Of a stretch of 64,000 nucleotides of DNA, positions 1-10,662 are shown piece by piece. The position numbers and the translations under genes were made by a program. Positions within the stretch are counted from its first letter, which is position 1, and each line of letters opens with the position of its first letter. Below the pieces are notes generated by a model, which worked only from the letters and a program-made list of their open reading frames with translations, did not search any database and was not told the origin of the DNA. This DNA is from Tuctoria greenei (Eukaryota; Streptophyta; Magnoliopsida; Poales; Poaceae), in contig JAYESD010000005.1 of the NCBI GenBank assembly GCA_036927565.1, positions 149,867,196 to 149,931,195 of the forward strand, read 5' to 3'.

Positions 1-194
1 GGGTAAGAACCTCGACTTGATCGTCGGAGTGGTCCCGGGCCCTCTTGTCATCGGCTGGGTGGAATTTTTGAGTGGTATCTTCGACTTCCTTGCAGTTTCC
101 ATCCAAGCGTTGCGAGAGCTTACTTAAGAAGGAAAGCGCGCACCGTCTGGAGTTCTTTACGCCTCTCATTTGATCTTGCGCTCAAACTCCCAAC

Positions 195-1622
195 TTGTGC
201 TTCGCGTTTCCTCTCTTTCCTTGCTGTGCTGCGATGGAGTTGGGTCTCCACGAGAGTCGTTTGAGGACCGACGGTGACCTGAAGAAGGTCCGGGCCCCAA
301 TGGGATGGTCCCCGGACTTCTTCAACCGCATGGTCCGCGCCGGGGGAGAGCTCCCATTTGAGAAGGAGCACGCCGGCGAAATGGTGTACTTTTCTTCGTA
401 CGCCATCGTGGGGTTGATCCCAACTTTTTTCTCCTTTTTCTTGATGCTGCTAGACTTTTATGGTCTGCACCTATACCACCTTGGCCCTCACTCCATTCTC
501 CTTGTGTCTATCTTCGTCCACTTCTGTGAGATGTGGGTGGGCATCCCCCGTTGCATTGAACTCTTCCGGACCTTCTTCACCATATCCATACCACCGGCAG
601 GAGCAATGAGTACCTTGGCTTCTACTACTTCGTGAAGCGCAAGAAGTGCCCATTCAAGTACATCCGGTCGTTTCCCTCTGGGAAGTGGGATGACTGGAAG
701 AAGGACTGGATAGTCATCCGGGTGGAAGAGCATGAGAGGCTGGAGCTGCACGAAGGCCTCCCCAACATTGACACGACGATCTGGAGTGAAGCTCCGGTGT
801 TGGCGGACGCCTTCAACCCTGCTCTGACCAGGATCCGCCAGTGCGTGGAGGGAGGTTAACTCCTCAGGCGGTGTTTTGTAACTTCCTAGTCAACAGGTGG
901 GCACCGCTGAAGAGGAGAGAAAAACTCGCTTGGGCCCTCAACATCATGATGGACGACGACCGGGTCGAGACCGGGCTGAAGTCCAACATGGTGGGGACAA
1001 CCTTGGAGTTCCACCTCAAGAAGTTCCAGCACGACATCGACGTCGCGGGTGACGACTTGACTCCGCCATTAGCTTTTCTCCCTCTGAACGTGGAAGTAGA
1101 AATCAGCAGGGAGCTCCAGCGGAAGATGCATGTGCTTGACGACCTCGGTGTCGTCGAGAGAAGATCGATCTCCAGGGTGGCGATCCCTGGGTTTCCGAAG
1201 GTGGTTCCGACCGTTCCCCGAAGCCAAGGGTCGAGGTCATCGGCAAGGGCAAGGAGCCGGCAGACGAACCCTTGAACCGGGAGAGGAAGCTGCAGCATGC
1301 TGACGGAAGGTCCGTCAAGCCTACCACCTCTGCATCGGCTCCTTCTCGCCGGAGGGGGAGGTCTTCTACAACCGAGGTGACTGTACCCGCAGCGGGGTCC
1401 TCCCGGGGTGCTAGCTCCGGGCATGCGACTCCAGCACCAGGGCCGGTTGAGGCCTCTAGGTCCGGAGGTCCTTCCAGATCGAGGGGGGCCTCGACTAGGG
1501 AAACGCCTGTGGCTGCAATGAGTTCCGGGGGGCCTTCCGGAGCTTCCACGCCGGCTATGACCAGACCAGAATGCCCGAGAAAGAGGTTCCGCGCAAGTTG
1601 GTGTGGAAGCCTCCCAAGGTAA
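195..1622 (+). pseudogene. additional ORF of element A, N-terminal part (PF04195-like), antisense to pol
   Basis: The first segment (195-635) has a hydrophobic block with the signature FVHFCEMWVG(I)P near 510-550. I recognise this as the 'putative gypsy type transposon' domain (Transposase_28, PF04195) common in grass genomes. The reading continues in other frames at 632-859, 841-1275 and about 1272-1622, so at least three frameshifts break it. The last part is Ser/Gly/Arg-rich. It runs on the plus strand while gag-pol runs on the minus strand, so it is an antisense additional ORF. Element F carries a second copy of the same domain at 21722-22351. The function of this family is unknown. The true start is uncertain; an ATG at 234 opens the hydrophilic N-terminus best. 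Confidence 0.72.
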
Positions 1623-1706
1623 TTTTTAATCTTTACCTTGGACGGTTGTTTAGTTGTAGTAACTATTTTTTAAGTTTCTTCGTCCATCATCTGCAGCATT
1701 CCCAAG
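1619..1706 (+). other. possible 88 bp intron in the additional ORF
   Basis: A T-rich stretch separates the two halves of the additional ORF. It begins with GTAATT directly after CCCAAG and ends in a pyrimidine-rich tract followed by AG at 1705-1706; another AG lies at 1695-1696. Removing 1619-1706 keeps the 1571-1618 frame (ending in Lys) open into the frame used from 1707 on. This is inference from splice-site-like ends and frame. A frameshift in a decayed copy is the alternative. Confidence 0.35.
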
Positions 1707-3668
1707 AAGAGGAGTGAGGCTCCACCCTCAGCCACAACAGCTAAAGCTGTGAGGGCGGGAGCTTCTGCTCCTGTCCTGGTGCCGCCCCAAGTGGTGGCTG
1801 AAGCTGCGACAGCTCCGGCGCCAGCTGTCGTGGTCATGGACCTTGACTCATCCCCAGAGACTCCCGTGGTAGCGCCGGACCACGGGAGAGAAGATGCGCC
1901 AGCGGCACCTGTCCTGGAGGTTGAAGCTCCAGGACCTGGTGCTGAGATGATGGAAGCTCCGGCCGTTGAGCTGGAGGAAGCAGTAATTCCGGCCCCAGAG
2001 CCGGAAATTGTAGAAGCTCCAGAGGTTGAGCCGGAGGTGATTGAAGTCCCGGCGTGCGCGCCAGATGTTGAGGAAGTTCCCGCAGTTGGGCCAGCTACCT
2101 CTAAAGCACCGGCCGCAGAGCCGACCGTTGTTGGCGCTCCGGCCGCAGGGCCGATTGATGATGAAGATCTTTCGACTCCCGAGCCGGTTGTTGCAGAGGC
2201 ATCGGAGCTCGAGCCCCCAATAGAGGAGGTGCCCAGGCCAGAGCCAGAAGCGGCCCCTGCTCCGGAAGTGACGACGCCGGAGGTACTCGCGGCTGAGCCG
2301 GAGTGCCCTGGTGAAGTTGCTGGCCCCCTGTCTGAGGGGGCAAATGAAGACCTGGCGGCGGGGCCTTCCTCGATGGCGACTGAGGCCATCCCGAAGGACG
2401 GCCCTAGTGCCATGGAGACTCAGGGGACCACTCTTGTGGAGTGGGACCCAATTTTTGTATCTGAAAACCCGCTGGAACCAGCGGAGGAGACACCAGCAGG
2501 TCCGGAACCTATCCCGTTGTCATTGTCTATTGACAACGCCTGTTCCAGTCTGCGTCAAGTTCAACTGGCCTTCTTCCACGACAGCAAGGCTCTTGAAGAG
2601 GAGCGCCAAACCCTTAGGCTGTGGCGCAACCGGCTCTACTTCGAGACCAAGCTAGCGCAGTCGAGGCTAGCAGATGACAAAGAGTGGATCAAGCGGGAGA
2701 AGGTCCACCTGGAGTACTGGGGCAAATTGTTGGATGACAGGGAGAGTATGACTCGCTCCCTCGACGCTCAATTCTGGGCCATTTACGAGCAGACCAAAGC
2801 AGCTAACAGTGCGGCCGATGAATGCCAAGAGAGGCTTGAGGCCATTAACACTACACTCATCATGCGCCGGGAGGCACTTGAAGAGAGGGAGAAACGGCTC
2901 GAAGATGAAGAGTAGAAACTCCTAGAGCTGCGGGATGACGTCCTGAGGAGGGAGGAGGAGCTCACCGAGAAGGTGGCTCTGGGCGACAAGGGCCTCGAAG
3001 ACCATGCCAAGAAATTGGAAGAGCGCTGCACCGAGGAGGAGGAGAAGGCATGGGTGCGAGGGCAGGAACTCTACGAGCAAGAGTGTGCCCTTGCTGCCAG
3101 ATAGAAGAAAGTGAGGGGCAGGGAGAAAGACCTGGTTGACCGCCAGAACAAGATCCACCTCCGGGAGGAGGAGCTCGGAAAACTCGAGAAGCGAGTTGCT
3201 GAAAAGATTCAGCAAAACGCCAAAGAAGTTGAGCGCCTCGCTCGCGAAAATTCTGAAGTAGTGGCGGCCAGGAGATCCTTGGAAGAAATAAAGGGCTTGA
3301 GGACTGCGGACTCCCTACAGATTTGGGAGTTCTTGGGCAAGGCCAACGACGCCCTGACACCGATGGGCTTCAGTCCCGTGCGTCCGGATGATCCGGAGCC
3401 AGAGTCGGACCTAGCGTTGCAGGCGTTGAGCTCGGCAGGTAGCAAACTCTCCAAGGTGGGCGACGTCATCGCGGATCAATTGGTGGTTGAGGGGCAATCT
3501 CTGGCAAAGAACATCGCAGAATATGTGCTGACGTGCTACACCAGCCGGAATCCCCAATTTCCTTTGGACCCGGTGCTTGAAGGTCCCGTTGAAGGAGAAG
3601 GTGAAGCTGCCCTAGCCAACGTGTCGGAGGTTGCCCAGAAGGTCGCCCAATTCTTCCATGGGGTCTAG
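1698..3668 (+). pseudogene. additional ORF of element A, acidic low-complexity and coiled-coil part
   Basis: One frame runs from 1698 to the TAG-terminated end at 3668, broken only by in-frame TAG codons at 2913-2915 and 3102-3104. The first ~230 codons are a Pro/Glu/Ala/Val-rich repeat of units such as 'EAPAVELEEAVIPAPEPE'. From about 2540 to 3290 the sequence is heptad-like and charged (EREKRLEDEE, RREEELTEK, LEKRVAEKI), a long predicted coiled coil. A less charged C-terminal domain follows (about 3290-3660) with a segment WEFLGKANDALTPMGFSP. The family is known as an uncharacterised ORF linked to grass gypsy elements. The two stops differ from sense codons by one base, so this is a recently decayed rather than scrambled ORF. 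It is convergent with pol, ending about 1.3 kb from the pol end. Confidence 0.7.
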
Positions 3669-4984
3669 GACCATCTTTGTAGTTCCTACTTGTATTCTCT
3701 CTTCTTCTTCCTCAATTTTGTAATCCCTTGTCTCCAGATGAATGAAATCCACAAATTTTTGTGAATTTCACTTTTTGTCTTCAACACTTTTATCTTCACT
3801 TGGCCCCCTGGTAGATGTACACAATTTGATTGTGAACATGTACTAAGAGGATATTGTGTTTTGTTGAAGACTCACTTGCTTCGAACTTGTAGAGTGTAGG
3901 TCCGAAGTCTTCGATAGTGAAGGCCCCCTGAGTTTGCTGAAGCTTAGAAGCTCCTGCATTGACTACCGTCGGAGCTTAGTAGCTCCAGAAATAGTCCCTA
4001 TCAACGCGTAGAGCATCGACAGTTAGACCTCTGGGGTGTCAGAGCTTAGTAGCTCCGGCAGTGACCTTTTCCAACACGTAGTTTGTCGGTAGCAGACTCC
4101 GTTTGTGGGGTCTTCTCACCATCTTTTATTTAGCGTCGACGGCTGGCCCCCCTAGCTCTACTGGAGCTTGTTCGCTCCGGTGATGCTCATTTTCAATGCT
4201 TAACATCGATTACAAGCCACCTAGGGGAGTCGGAGCTTTGTTAGCTCCGGCTTTTCTCCATCAACGTAGATTTTTTATTTTTCCTGCACACTGAAGCCAA
4301 GAAAAATAGTAAAATTCGTTTCTTGCCTATAACTTCGTCGCGGCTTACGACTCTCGAGAAAATTTTAGGTCAAACGCGATTCAAAATACAACCGAATGCG
4401 TCGTCTTTTTCTTCCAGATCCAATTGTACTTGGACCCGCCTTACTTCGGACTGCCGGGGTGTAGGTAGAGTGGCGTACTTAGGGTGGTTGACCAGGCTAA
4501 GCCGATAGCACACTCTGACCCTAGGTTGGCTTGGCGACATTCAGTCGAGTGGGCCATGAACAATATTTGAATCCAAAAGAATCGACAATACAACTTGAAT
4601 CGTATATGAACCGGTAGAACTAAAATTTCTTAAGAATTGCACGTCTTTGTTATAGACAAGAAAGAGAAAAATAAAAAATGTTGAGCCTATACAAAATAAA
4701 TGCACGCGGAGTCTGTTTCACATGATGATGTCTTTCATTATAGGTTTGGGGTACAGGGGAAACAAGTACACTCTTAGGGTACGGAACCAGGCTAAGCGTG
4801 TTTTATTTCTCGTTTGACCCAGGGTAGCTAGCCACACTTTTAGTCCTGAGACTGTGACAAGTGTTGCATGAACTTTGCGGACCTTCCGGGAAAGGTCCAG
4901 CTGTTCTCCCGGAGGAACTACCCAACTCTGTACAATGACTCTATAACATACACCTCAAGTTACTACAGACTCACCTCCGTGATA
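3669..4984. other. noncoding spacer between the additional ORF and pol of element A
   Basis: No ORF here is believable. The spacer begins with a T-rich 3'-UTR-like stretch after the additional ORF. It then holds a set of hairpin repeats (separate entry). Further on there are two degenerate copies of a segment containing CTTAGGGT..ACCAGGCTAAGC, at about 4478-4510 and 4775-4800. Both convergent transcription units of element A would end in this interval. Confidence 0.6.
3939..4248. repeat. five GGAGC/GCTCC hairpins in the spacer of element A
   Basis: Short inverted repeats of the form GGAGC-TTAGTA-GCTCC occur at about 3939-3954, 3971-3986, 4041-4056, 4163-4178 and 4232-4248. Each has a 5 bp stem and a 6-7 base loop, with one stem mismatch in the first and third. 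Flanking bases (CGG after, GTC before) are partly conserved, as are CATCGAC/CGTCGAC words between them. Spacing is irregular (about 32 to 122 bp), so this is a degenerate tandem array rather than a clean satellite. It lies where the two convergent coding regions of the element meet. Confidence 0.6.
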
Positions 4985-6240
4985 TTAAGTGTAGAACATA
5001 CGGAGGTGCTCAATGTTCCAAGGATTTGGGAGAGGTGTCCCATCCTCGGTAGCCAAGCGAACGCTCCCGGGACGGGATACTTTAATCACTCGGAAGGGTC
5101 CCTCCCAGCTAGGGGAGAGTTTGTTTAACCCTTCTCTGGATTGTATTCTCCGTAGCACCAGGTCGCCTTCCTCGAGCTGTCGGTTGTGTACATGCCGCTG
5201 ATGATAGAGCTGAAGGGCTTGGTGGTATCGGGCATTCCGAACAGCTGCTTGGCACCTTCCCTCTTCAAGGAGGTCTAGGTCTTCACGCCGGAGCTGGTCC
5301 TGCGTGGCTTCGTCAAAGGTCCGGACCCAGAGTGACCCCAAGGTGATTTCCGGAGGAAGGATTGCTTCAGCTCCATACACCAGGAAGAAGGGTGTCTCTC
5401 CAGTTGACCAATTTGGAGATGTCCTATTGGCCCATAAAGTGGGCGGAAGCTCTTCAATCTAGTTGGCTCCATGTTTTTTCAAACGCTCATAGGTGCACGT
5501 TTTGAGTCCTTTAAGGATTTCAGCATTTGCTCTCTCGGCTTGGCCATTGCTTGCTGGGTGAGCTACGGAGGCGTAGAAAACTTGAATGCCGAGGTCTTTG
5601 CAATATCCCTGAAATGCAGAGCTTGTGAATTGGGTCCCATTACCAGTGATGATTTTGTTTGGGACTCCAAATCTGCATACAATGGACTGCAGAAAGTTGA
5701 TAGCAGATTGCTTGTTGATTGTCACAACTGGAGTTGCTTCCGGCCACTTGGTGAACTTTTCAATGGCGAGGTACAGGAACTTGTAACCTCCGACGGCTCT
5801 TGGGAAAGGTCCCAAGGTATCATTTTTAGGGGCTGAGCTGGTGTGTGAATTTGCTTTGCATGAAATTGACATGCTTCGCATTTCTTCACCAGCTCAGTTG
5901 CATCCTGGAGTGCTGTAGGTTAGTAGAAGCCATGCCGAAAGGCTTTACCAACCAGCGTGCGGGAAGACGCGTGGTTCCCACACTCGCCTCCATGGATTTC
6001 TGCGAGGAGCTCGCAACCTTCTTCCCTTGTGATGCACCGCATTAGGATGCCATTGGCACCGCGCCGGTAGAGATCCCCTTCTACCAACGTGTATCTTTTA
6101 GCCAATCTGACTACCCAGTCAGCGGATACATCATCGTCAGGAAGGATGTTCTCTTTCAAGTAGTTCTGGATCTCCGAGATCCATGCATCGGAACTAACTT
6201 GAGCATTTTAGTCTTGCGTGTTGGGTTGCTCGGAGCTTCC
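4985..6240 (-). pseudogene. integrase of element A (zinc-binding, core, C-terminal domains), inactivated
   Basis: Reading leftward, the H-H-C-C zinc-binding domain is at about 5870-6010 (EIHGGECGNHASSRTL, then KKCEACQFH), with a stop at 5920. The core is at 5459-5881: the segment expected to carry the first catalytic Asp is shortened and altered just before LGPFPRA. The second Asp motif reads ITGNGTQF (Asp to Gly), and the catalytic Glu is present in NGQAERANAEI. The C-terminal domain (4985-5380) has the conserved LSPSWEGPFRV segment and ends at the pol stop. There are stops or frameshifts at 5920, 5459 and near 5881. Loss of two catalytic Asp residues makes this inactive. Confidence 0.85.
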
Positions 6241-6339
6241 GGCAGCACCTACGACCCTTGATGGCTGTCATGGTAACAGGGCCATCGGGACCGCCAGCTT
6301 CGGGATGCTGATCTCGACCCCTTCGCTCAGTTCGGGAGG

Positions 6340-7023
6340 CTAAGCTGTGGGTTTTGACAACCTCCGGACAAAAGTTCCGTCAGGAGCCGAAGCTCCAGTT
6401 GAAGCTTTCGTTGGGAGTTTGTCGGCTTCAGCGTTGTGGGCACGCTGGACATGGTGGAGATCTAGGACTTCGAAGTCCGTCTGGAGCCTCTGGACTTCAA
6501 GGAGGTAAGCAGCTAGCTGGAGATTGTCGCAGGAGCATTCACCCTTCACTTGCTTAATGATGAGCTGTGAATCTCCCTTGACCAGCAGTTGCTCGACACC
6601 GTATGCCAGTGCCACCTTTAGTCCGTTGATGAGTGCTTCGTACTCCGCCATGTTGTTGGTCGCCTTGAAGTCAAGGTGTACCATGTATTTCACCTTCTCC
6701 CCAGTTGGTGCGAGGAGAAGGATTCCAGCTCCGGCCCCCTGCTTTTGCATGAAGCCGTCGAAGTAGAGGGTCCAATGAGGCTCGGTGAAGATCGGAGCTT
6801 CGTGTTCCGGCTTCTGCTCACTGTGGCCCCCAGGGTTTGATGGAGAGGGAGTCCATTCCGCCACAAAATATGCCAATGCTTGACTCTTGATTGCTTGCCT
6901 TGAAATGAATCTGAGATCAAATTCGGCCAATTCCACTACCCACTTTGCAATATTCCCAGTTGAGTTGGGATTATGCAAGATTGCTCGAAGTGGGTAAGTG
7001 GTCACCACTGAGATTTTGTGAGC
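6340..7023 (-). pseudogene. second (archaeal-like) RNase H of element A
   Basis: An RNase H fold follows the usual Ty3-type RNase H: LYFDGFMQKQGAGAGI carries the first catalytic Asp, NNMAEYEALINGL the Glu, LVKGDSQLIIKQV the next Asp, and HNAEADKL the last Asp. All four acidic residues are visible. A second RNase H placed between the first one and integrase is typical of Tat elements (established knowledge). The reading frame continues from the upstream RNase H through a TAA at 7024-7026 and ends at a TAG at 6340-6342. Beyond that the frame continues with more stops toward integrase. Confidence 0.85.
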
Positions 7024-7743
7024 TTAGATGTAATGTCGAAGCTTCCTGGAGGCGATAAGAACTGCATAGAGCAGCTTATGCACCTCTAGGTATCGAGTCT
7101 TGGCATCATGTAATACTTCACTAATGAAGTACACTGGGCGCTGAATGGTCCGGACCCTCTCGGAGGGGCCCGGAGCTTCCTCTCCACTGACCCGGATCCT
7201 CCCGGAGGGATCTGGGTTTTCTTCGGGGACCTCCGGGTCCTGGCTGGAGGAACCCGGAGCTTCTTCAGAAGTGACCTGGATCTTCTCGGGGGAGTCTGGG
7301 TCTTCTGAAGTGGCTTCTTGTGGATTCGAATCTGGGAGCTGGGACCCAGACTCGCTATTAGGAATCTCCAGACCCTCCCGAAGGGGTCTGGATCCCTGAG
7401 TATGGAGTAGTTTTGGACTCTCCGCGACCAGGACCATACTGACGACTTCGTCAGTAGCTGAAATGTAAAGCAGCAAAGGCTCACCAGGGTTCGGAGCTAC
7501 CAGAATTGGTAGGGTGGTGAGGAACTGTTTTAGCTGCTGGAACGCCTTTTCTGCTTCTTCAGACCATTGGAATGGTCCGGACTTCCTCAATAACTTGAAG
7601 AAGGGGAGTGCCCGTTCCGCCAGTCTTGAAATGAACCGACTGAGGGCTGCTAGACATCCAGTTAGCTTTTGGACATCTTTGATGCGGGCTAGTGGCCGCA
7701 TGTATTCAATGGCCTTGATCTTCGCCGGATTAGCTTCTATGCC
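7024..7743 (-). pseudogene. RT C-terminal end and Ty3-type RNase H of element A
   Basis: The segment resumes after a deletion at GIEANPAKIKAI, a motif just after the RT thumb. It continues with LTGCLAALSRFISRLAERA and the FQWSEEAEKAFQQLK connection, typical of Ty3/gypsy. The RNase H contains ISATDEVVSMVLV where the first acidic position should be (D of DASD-type motifs replaced by ATD). An acidic Ser/Pro/Glu-rich insert with repeated units (PEENPDPSGRIRVSGEEAPG and similar) lies at about 7150-7400, then PVYFISEVLHDAKTRY. Internal repetition of the insert is visible in the DNA, with several cggaggg..ccggagcttc units. Confidence 0.8.
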
Positions 7744-7751
7744 CCGGTGAC

Positions 7752-8219
7752 TTACCAGGATGAAGAGGTATGCTCTTCATCTTCTCTAGACATTCTGATT
7801 TGATGATACCCAGAATATGCGTCTAGGAAACACAGTAATTCACACCCGGAGGTGGAATCCACTATCTGATCTATTCTAGGTAGTGGGAATGGATCTTTTG
7901 GACATGCCTTATTTAGCGTTGTGTAGTCCATATACATCCGAAGCTTCCCGCCGGCCTTGGGCACAATGACTGGGTTTGCCAGCCATTTTGGATGGAAGAC
8001 TTCTCGGATGAATCCAGCTTCGAGCAACTTCTTCACTTCTTGTCGAATGAAGTTCTGTCGCTCTACGGATTGCTTCCAAGGCTTCTGATGCACAGGCCGG
8101 GCATCGGGGTAGATCTTCAGATTGTGCTCAATCACTTCCCTGGGGATCCCAGGCATTTGCGACGGTTGCCAGGCAAACACGTCGACATTAGCCCGGAGGA
8201 AAGCGATGAGCGCGAGTTC
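7752..8219 (-). pseudogene. RT N-terminal part of element A, palm deleted
   Basis: Fingers and the start of the palm are present: HNLKIYPDARPVHQKPW, FIREVFHPKWLANPVIVPK, MYMDYTTLNKACPKD and the motif-A region LCFLDAYSGYHQIRM. The frame then ends at 7752. The next recognisable sequence, from 7743, is the post-palm motif GIEANPAKI. The YxDD box and the rest of the palm (roughly 100-130 residues in the family) are absent, so an internal deletion removed the catalytic core. Upstream the frame joins the protease region across a TAG at 8220-8222. Confidence 0.88.
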
Positions 8220-8222
8220 CTA

Positions 8223-9059
8223 TTTGTCGTTCAATCCTCCCGATATACTGGTGATCTGAGCGGCATCAGAACCGATTTGGATGACTTTGATGGGAATGTC
8301 GGCGTCGCCGCTTGGCTGCACACGAGGTGCAGATGTCGAGCCTCGTTGATGACTGCTCGGGGGTTTTGGAGCTTGCTCCTTCCTGGAGTCCTCCTCTTGT
8401 GCCGTGGTAAGTGCATGTAGTTCTTCCAGAGCAGTACGATCTCCGCGGATCCGGAGAATGCCTACTGGTGTTGGCATCTTTAACACCAGGTAGCCATAAT
8501 GAGCAGCTGCCATGAATTTGTACAAGGCAGGCCTACCCAAGATGGCATTGAAGGGTAAGATGATCTAAGCAACGTCAAAGACCAACTTCTCGGTGCGATA
8601 CTTCTCCCGTGTCCCGAAGGTAACGGGGAGAGTAATAGCTCCGAGTGAGGTAATGGCTCCCGGACCTACTCCAGAGAAAGGTCGGGAGGGGTGGAGATCC
8701 GAAGGTCGGAGCTGAAGCTTGGTAAAAGCTTCGAAACATATGAGGTTAAGCCCCGAACCTCCGTCTACCAGGACATGGTGGAGCTGGATTTTATTGATGA
8801 TAGGAGATACCATCAAAGGTAGCTGACCTACTCCAACCATGTTTCGAGGGCAGTCCGAAGCATCAAAAGTGATGGTTGTGTCCATCCACTTCCGATGAGG
8901 TTCCGCCCTGGCTGTAGGAGCTACAGCAGCCATGTCCCGACGCATAGTCTTGATGACGCGGCGGGAGGTGATGTCCCATGATCCACCAAAGATGGTGTTC
9001 ATGGTCTTCCGACGCTCGTTGTCAGAGACGTCGGAATCGTCGTCGACGGAGGTGTAGAC
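8223..9059 (-). pseudogene. retroviral-type aspartic protease of element A
   Basis: The active-site motif LVDGGSGLNLI lies at about 8741-8771 (D-G-G in place of the usual D-[ST]-G). It is followed by the IT(S)LGAITLPVTFG strand typical of retropepsins. The same frame continues through a TAG at 8565-8567 into a segment with ILGRPALYKFMAAAHYGYL and then toward RT. Upstream it is fused in frame to gag. Confidence 0.75.
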
Positions 9060-10625
9060 GGCTTTCAGGACCTTTTTGGGATCCTGAAAACCTAACTCCT
9101 CTTCAGCCGGAGCTTTGTCAACTTTTTGTTTTCCTTCCCTCTGACGGAAAGGAGCTTCTTTTTGGCGCTTGTTGTAGCGCTCGGCAAAGTTTTGGACCTC
9201 CCGGCAGTCTTCCAAACTATGGCTGCCCGTTTTGTGAATTGGACACCACACCTTGGATTTGCCACCGTCTCCAGAAGACGGTCGAGGTCGCTTCTCGGGG
9301 CGTGGCCCCCGGCCACCCGGAGCTACAGCAGCTGCAACATTGGATGTACCAGCCGACGGCTTCTTCTTGCCGTTGGTCTTCTTCTTCTTTTTGCCACTCC
9401 TGGAGGTAGCGGCTTCTCCTTTGGAGGATTTCTTGTGATCCTCTGGAGCTGGTTTGGAGTGCATTTCACGACCCACCGCAGCTCTGGCACATTTGTCGGC
9501 CAAACTGAAGAGTTCCGTGACACTGGTGATCTCCTTGATCGCCACTTTCTCCAACATCTTCTTATCCTGTACACCCTGTCTGAATGCCACAACGACAGAG
9601 GCGCTAGAGATAGAAGGGATAGTGTTTCGTACCTGAGAGAACCTCTGGATGAATGATCACAGGGATTCTCCACCTTTTTGCACGACTGCAAAAAGGTCCA
9701 GTTCAGTGCCTGGTCGGGTGTATGAACTCCCAAAATTGGCGGTGAACTGCCGGCACAGCTCCTCCCAACTGTTTATGGAGTTGGGTGAAAGGCTCATAAA
9801 CCAGGACTTGGCGGTCCCAGTTAAAGCCACTGGGAAATAATTGCCCATTACGGCCTCATTTCCTCCAGCTGCCAAGATAGCAGTGGAGTAAATCTGAAGA
9901 AATTCGACAGGATTGACGGTCCCGTCGAACTTCTCTAGCAGGTGAGGCCAGAACTTCTGTGGTCACCTAACCATACGCAGATGCATGGCCAGGGCTGAAC
10001 AGCCTCCTCCTACTCCTTCAGGAGTAGGAACGTCTTGAGCTTCTCGTCTTTCACGAGCATGCTCAATATGGACTCGGCCGTCTTGTTGGCGGTATCGGCG
10101 ATCAAGCTCCGCCCGGAGGTCATGAGTTGAAAGCCTGGATACCGTGTGAGTGCGTCGTGCCCCGGAAGGCAATGACGTCACCTGCTGGAATGCAGCACGT
10201 CTTCGGTTGTTGGAAACGTGCGGACCAAGTCTGCCAGACAAGGTCCATCGCTGCGACGGGGCCCGTCCTGAAGGAGGAGGACCCTGGTTGCTGATGCGGT
10301 CGGCTGCTGCTGCAACCAAATGTTCCATATCAGCCCTCCACTGCTCCAGTGCATCCCGGGATGCATCTGGAGGTGGTGGGCGTTGGAGAAGAGCACGTGC
10401 TGCATGGAGCGCGTGTTCCGGGTTGTCATGATTTGCTGACGCAGTGATTGACGCCGGTGCACCATCGCGTTGTCCATCTTGATTTGCTGGTGGAGGCGGT
10501 GGTGGTGGTAGTGTGACTCCTGCTGGCGCTGAGGCTCCTGCTGGTGGCTGCATATTGGAGGGATTGCCCACAACAGCTTGAACAGCAGGATGACCGTTGG
10601 ATGATCCAGCAGCTGAATTCACCAT
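9060..10625 (-). pseudogene. gag of element A
   Basis: The likely start is the ATG at 10625 (MVNSAAGSSNGH), 38 bases inside the 5' LTR end; the open frame extends further upstream into the LTR. A Pro/Gln/Ala-rich N-terminus is followed by the retrotransposon gag domain (PVALTGTAKSWFMSL, SWEELCRQFTANF). A Lys-rich segment comes next, then a zinc-knuckle-like WCPIHKTGSHSLEDC at about 9195-9240. The frame is continuous except for TGA codons at 9963-9965 and 9657-9659, each one base from a sense codon. It then runs into protease. Confidence 0.8.
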
Positions 10626-10642
10626 TCTTGAAATCTCAGGCG

Positions 10643-10660
10643 CCCCTACCTGGCGCGCCA
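10643..10660 (-). other. primer binding site of element A
   Basis: Directly inside the 5' LTR, after a 2-base spacer, the minus strand reads TGGCGCGCCAGGTAGGGG. It starts with TGG, as a primer binding site must to pair with a tRNA CCA end. This location fixes the inner LTR boundary at 10663. I cannot name the tRNA with confidence. Confidence 0.6.
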
Positions 10661-10662
10661 AC

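Noticed and set aside
864..1549. Two minus-strand frames over the additional ORF region
   Set aside because: Shadow frames with no recognisable motif; the plus strand holds the PF04195-like sequence.
1670..2413. 247-codon minus-strand frame rich in Ser, Thr, Gly and Ala
   Set aside because: It is the complement of the Pro/Glu/Ala repeat of the plus-strand additional ORF; its composition mirrors that repeat and it has no domain.
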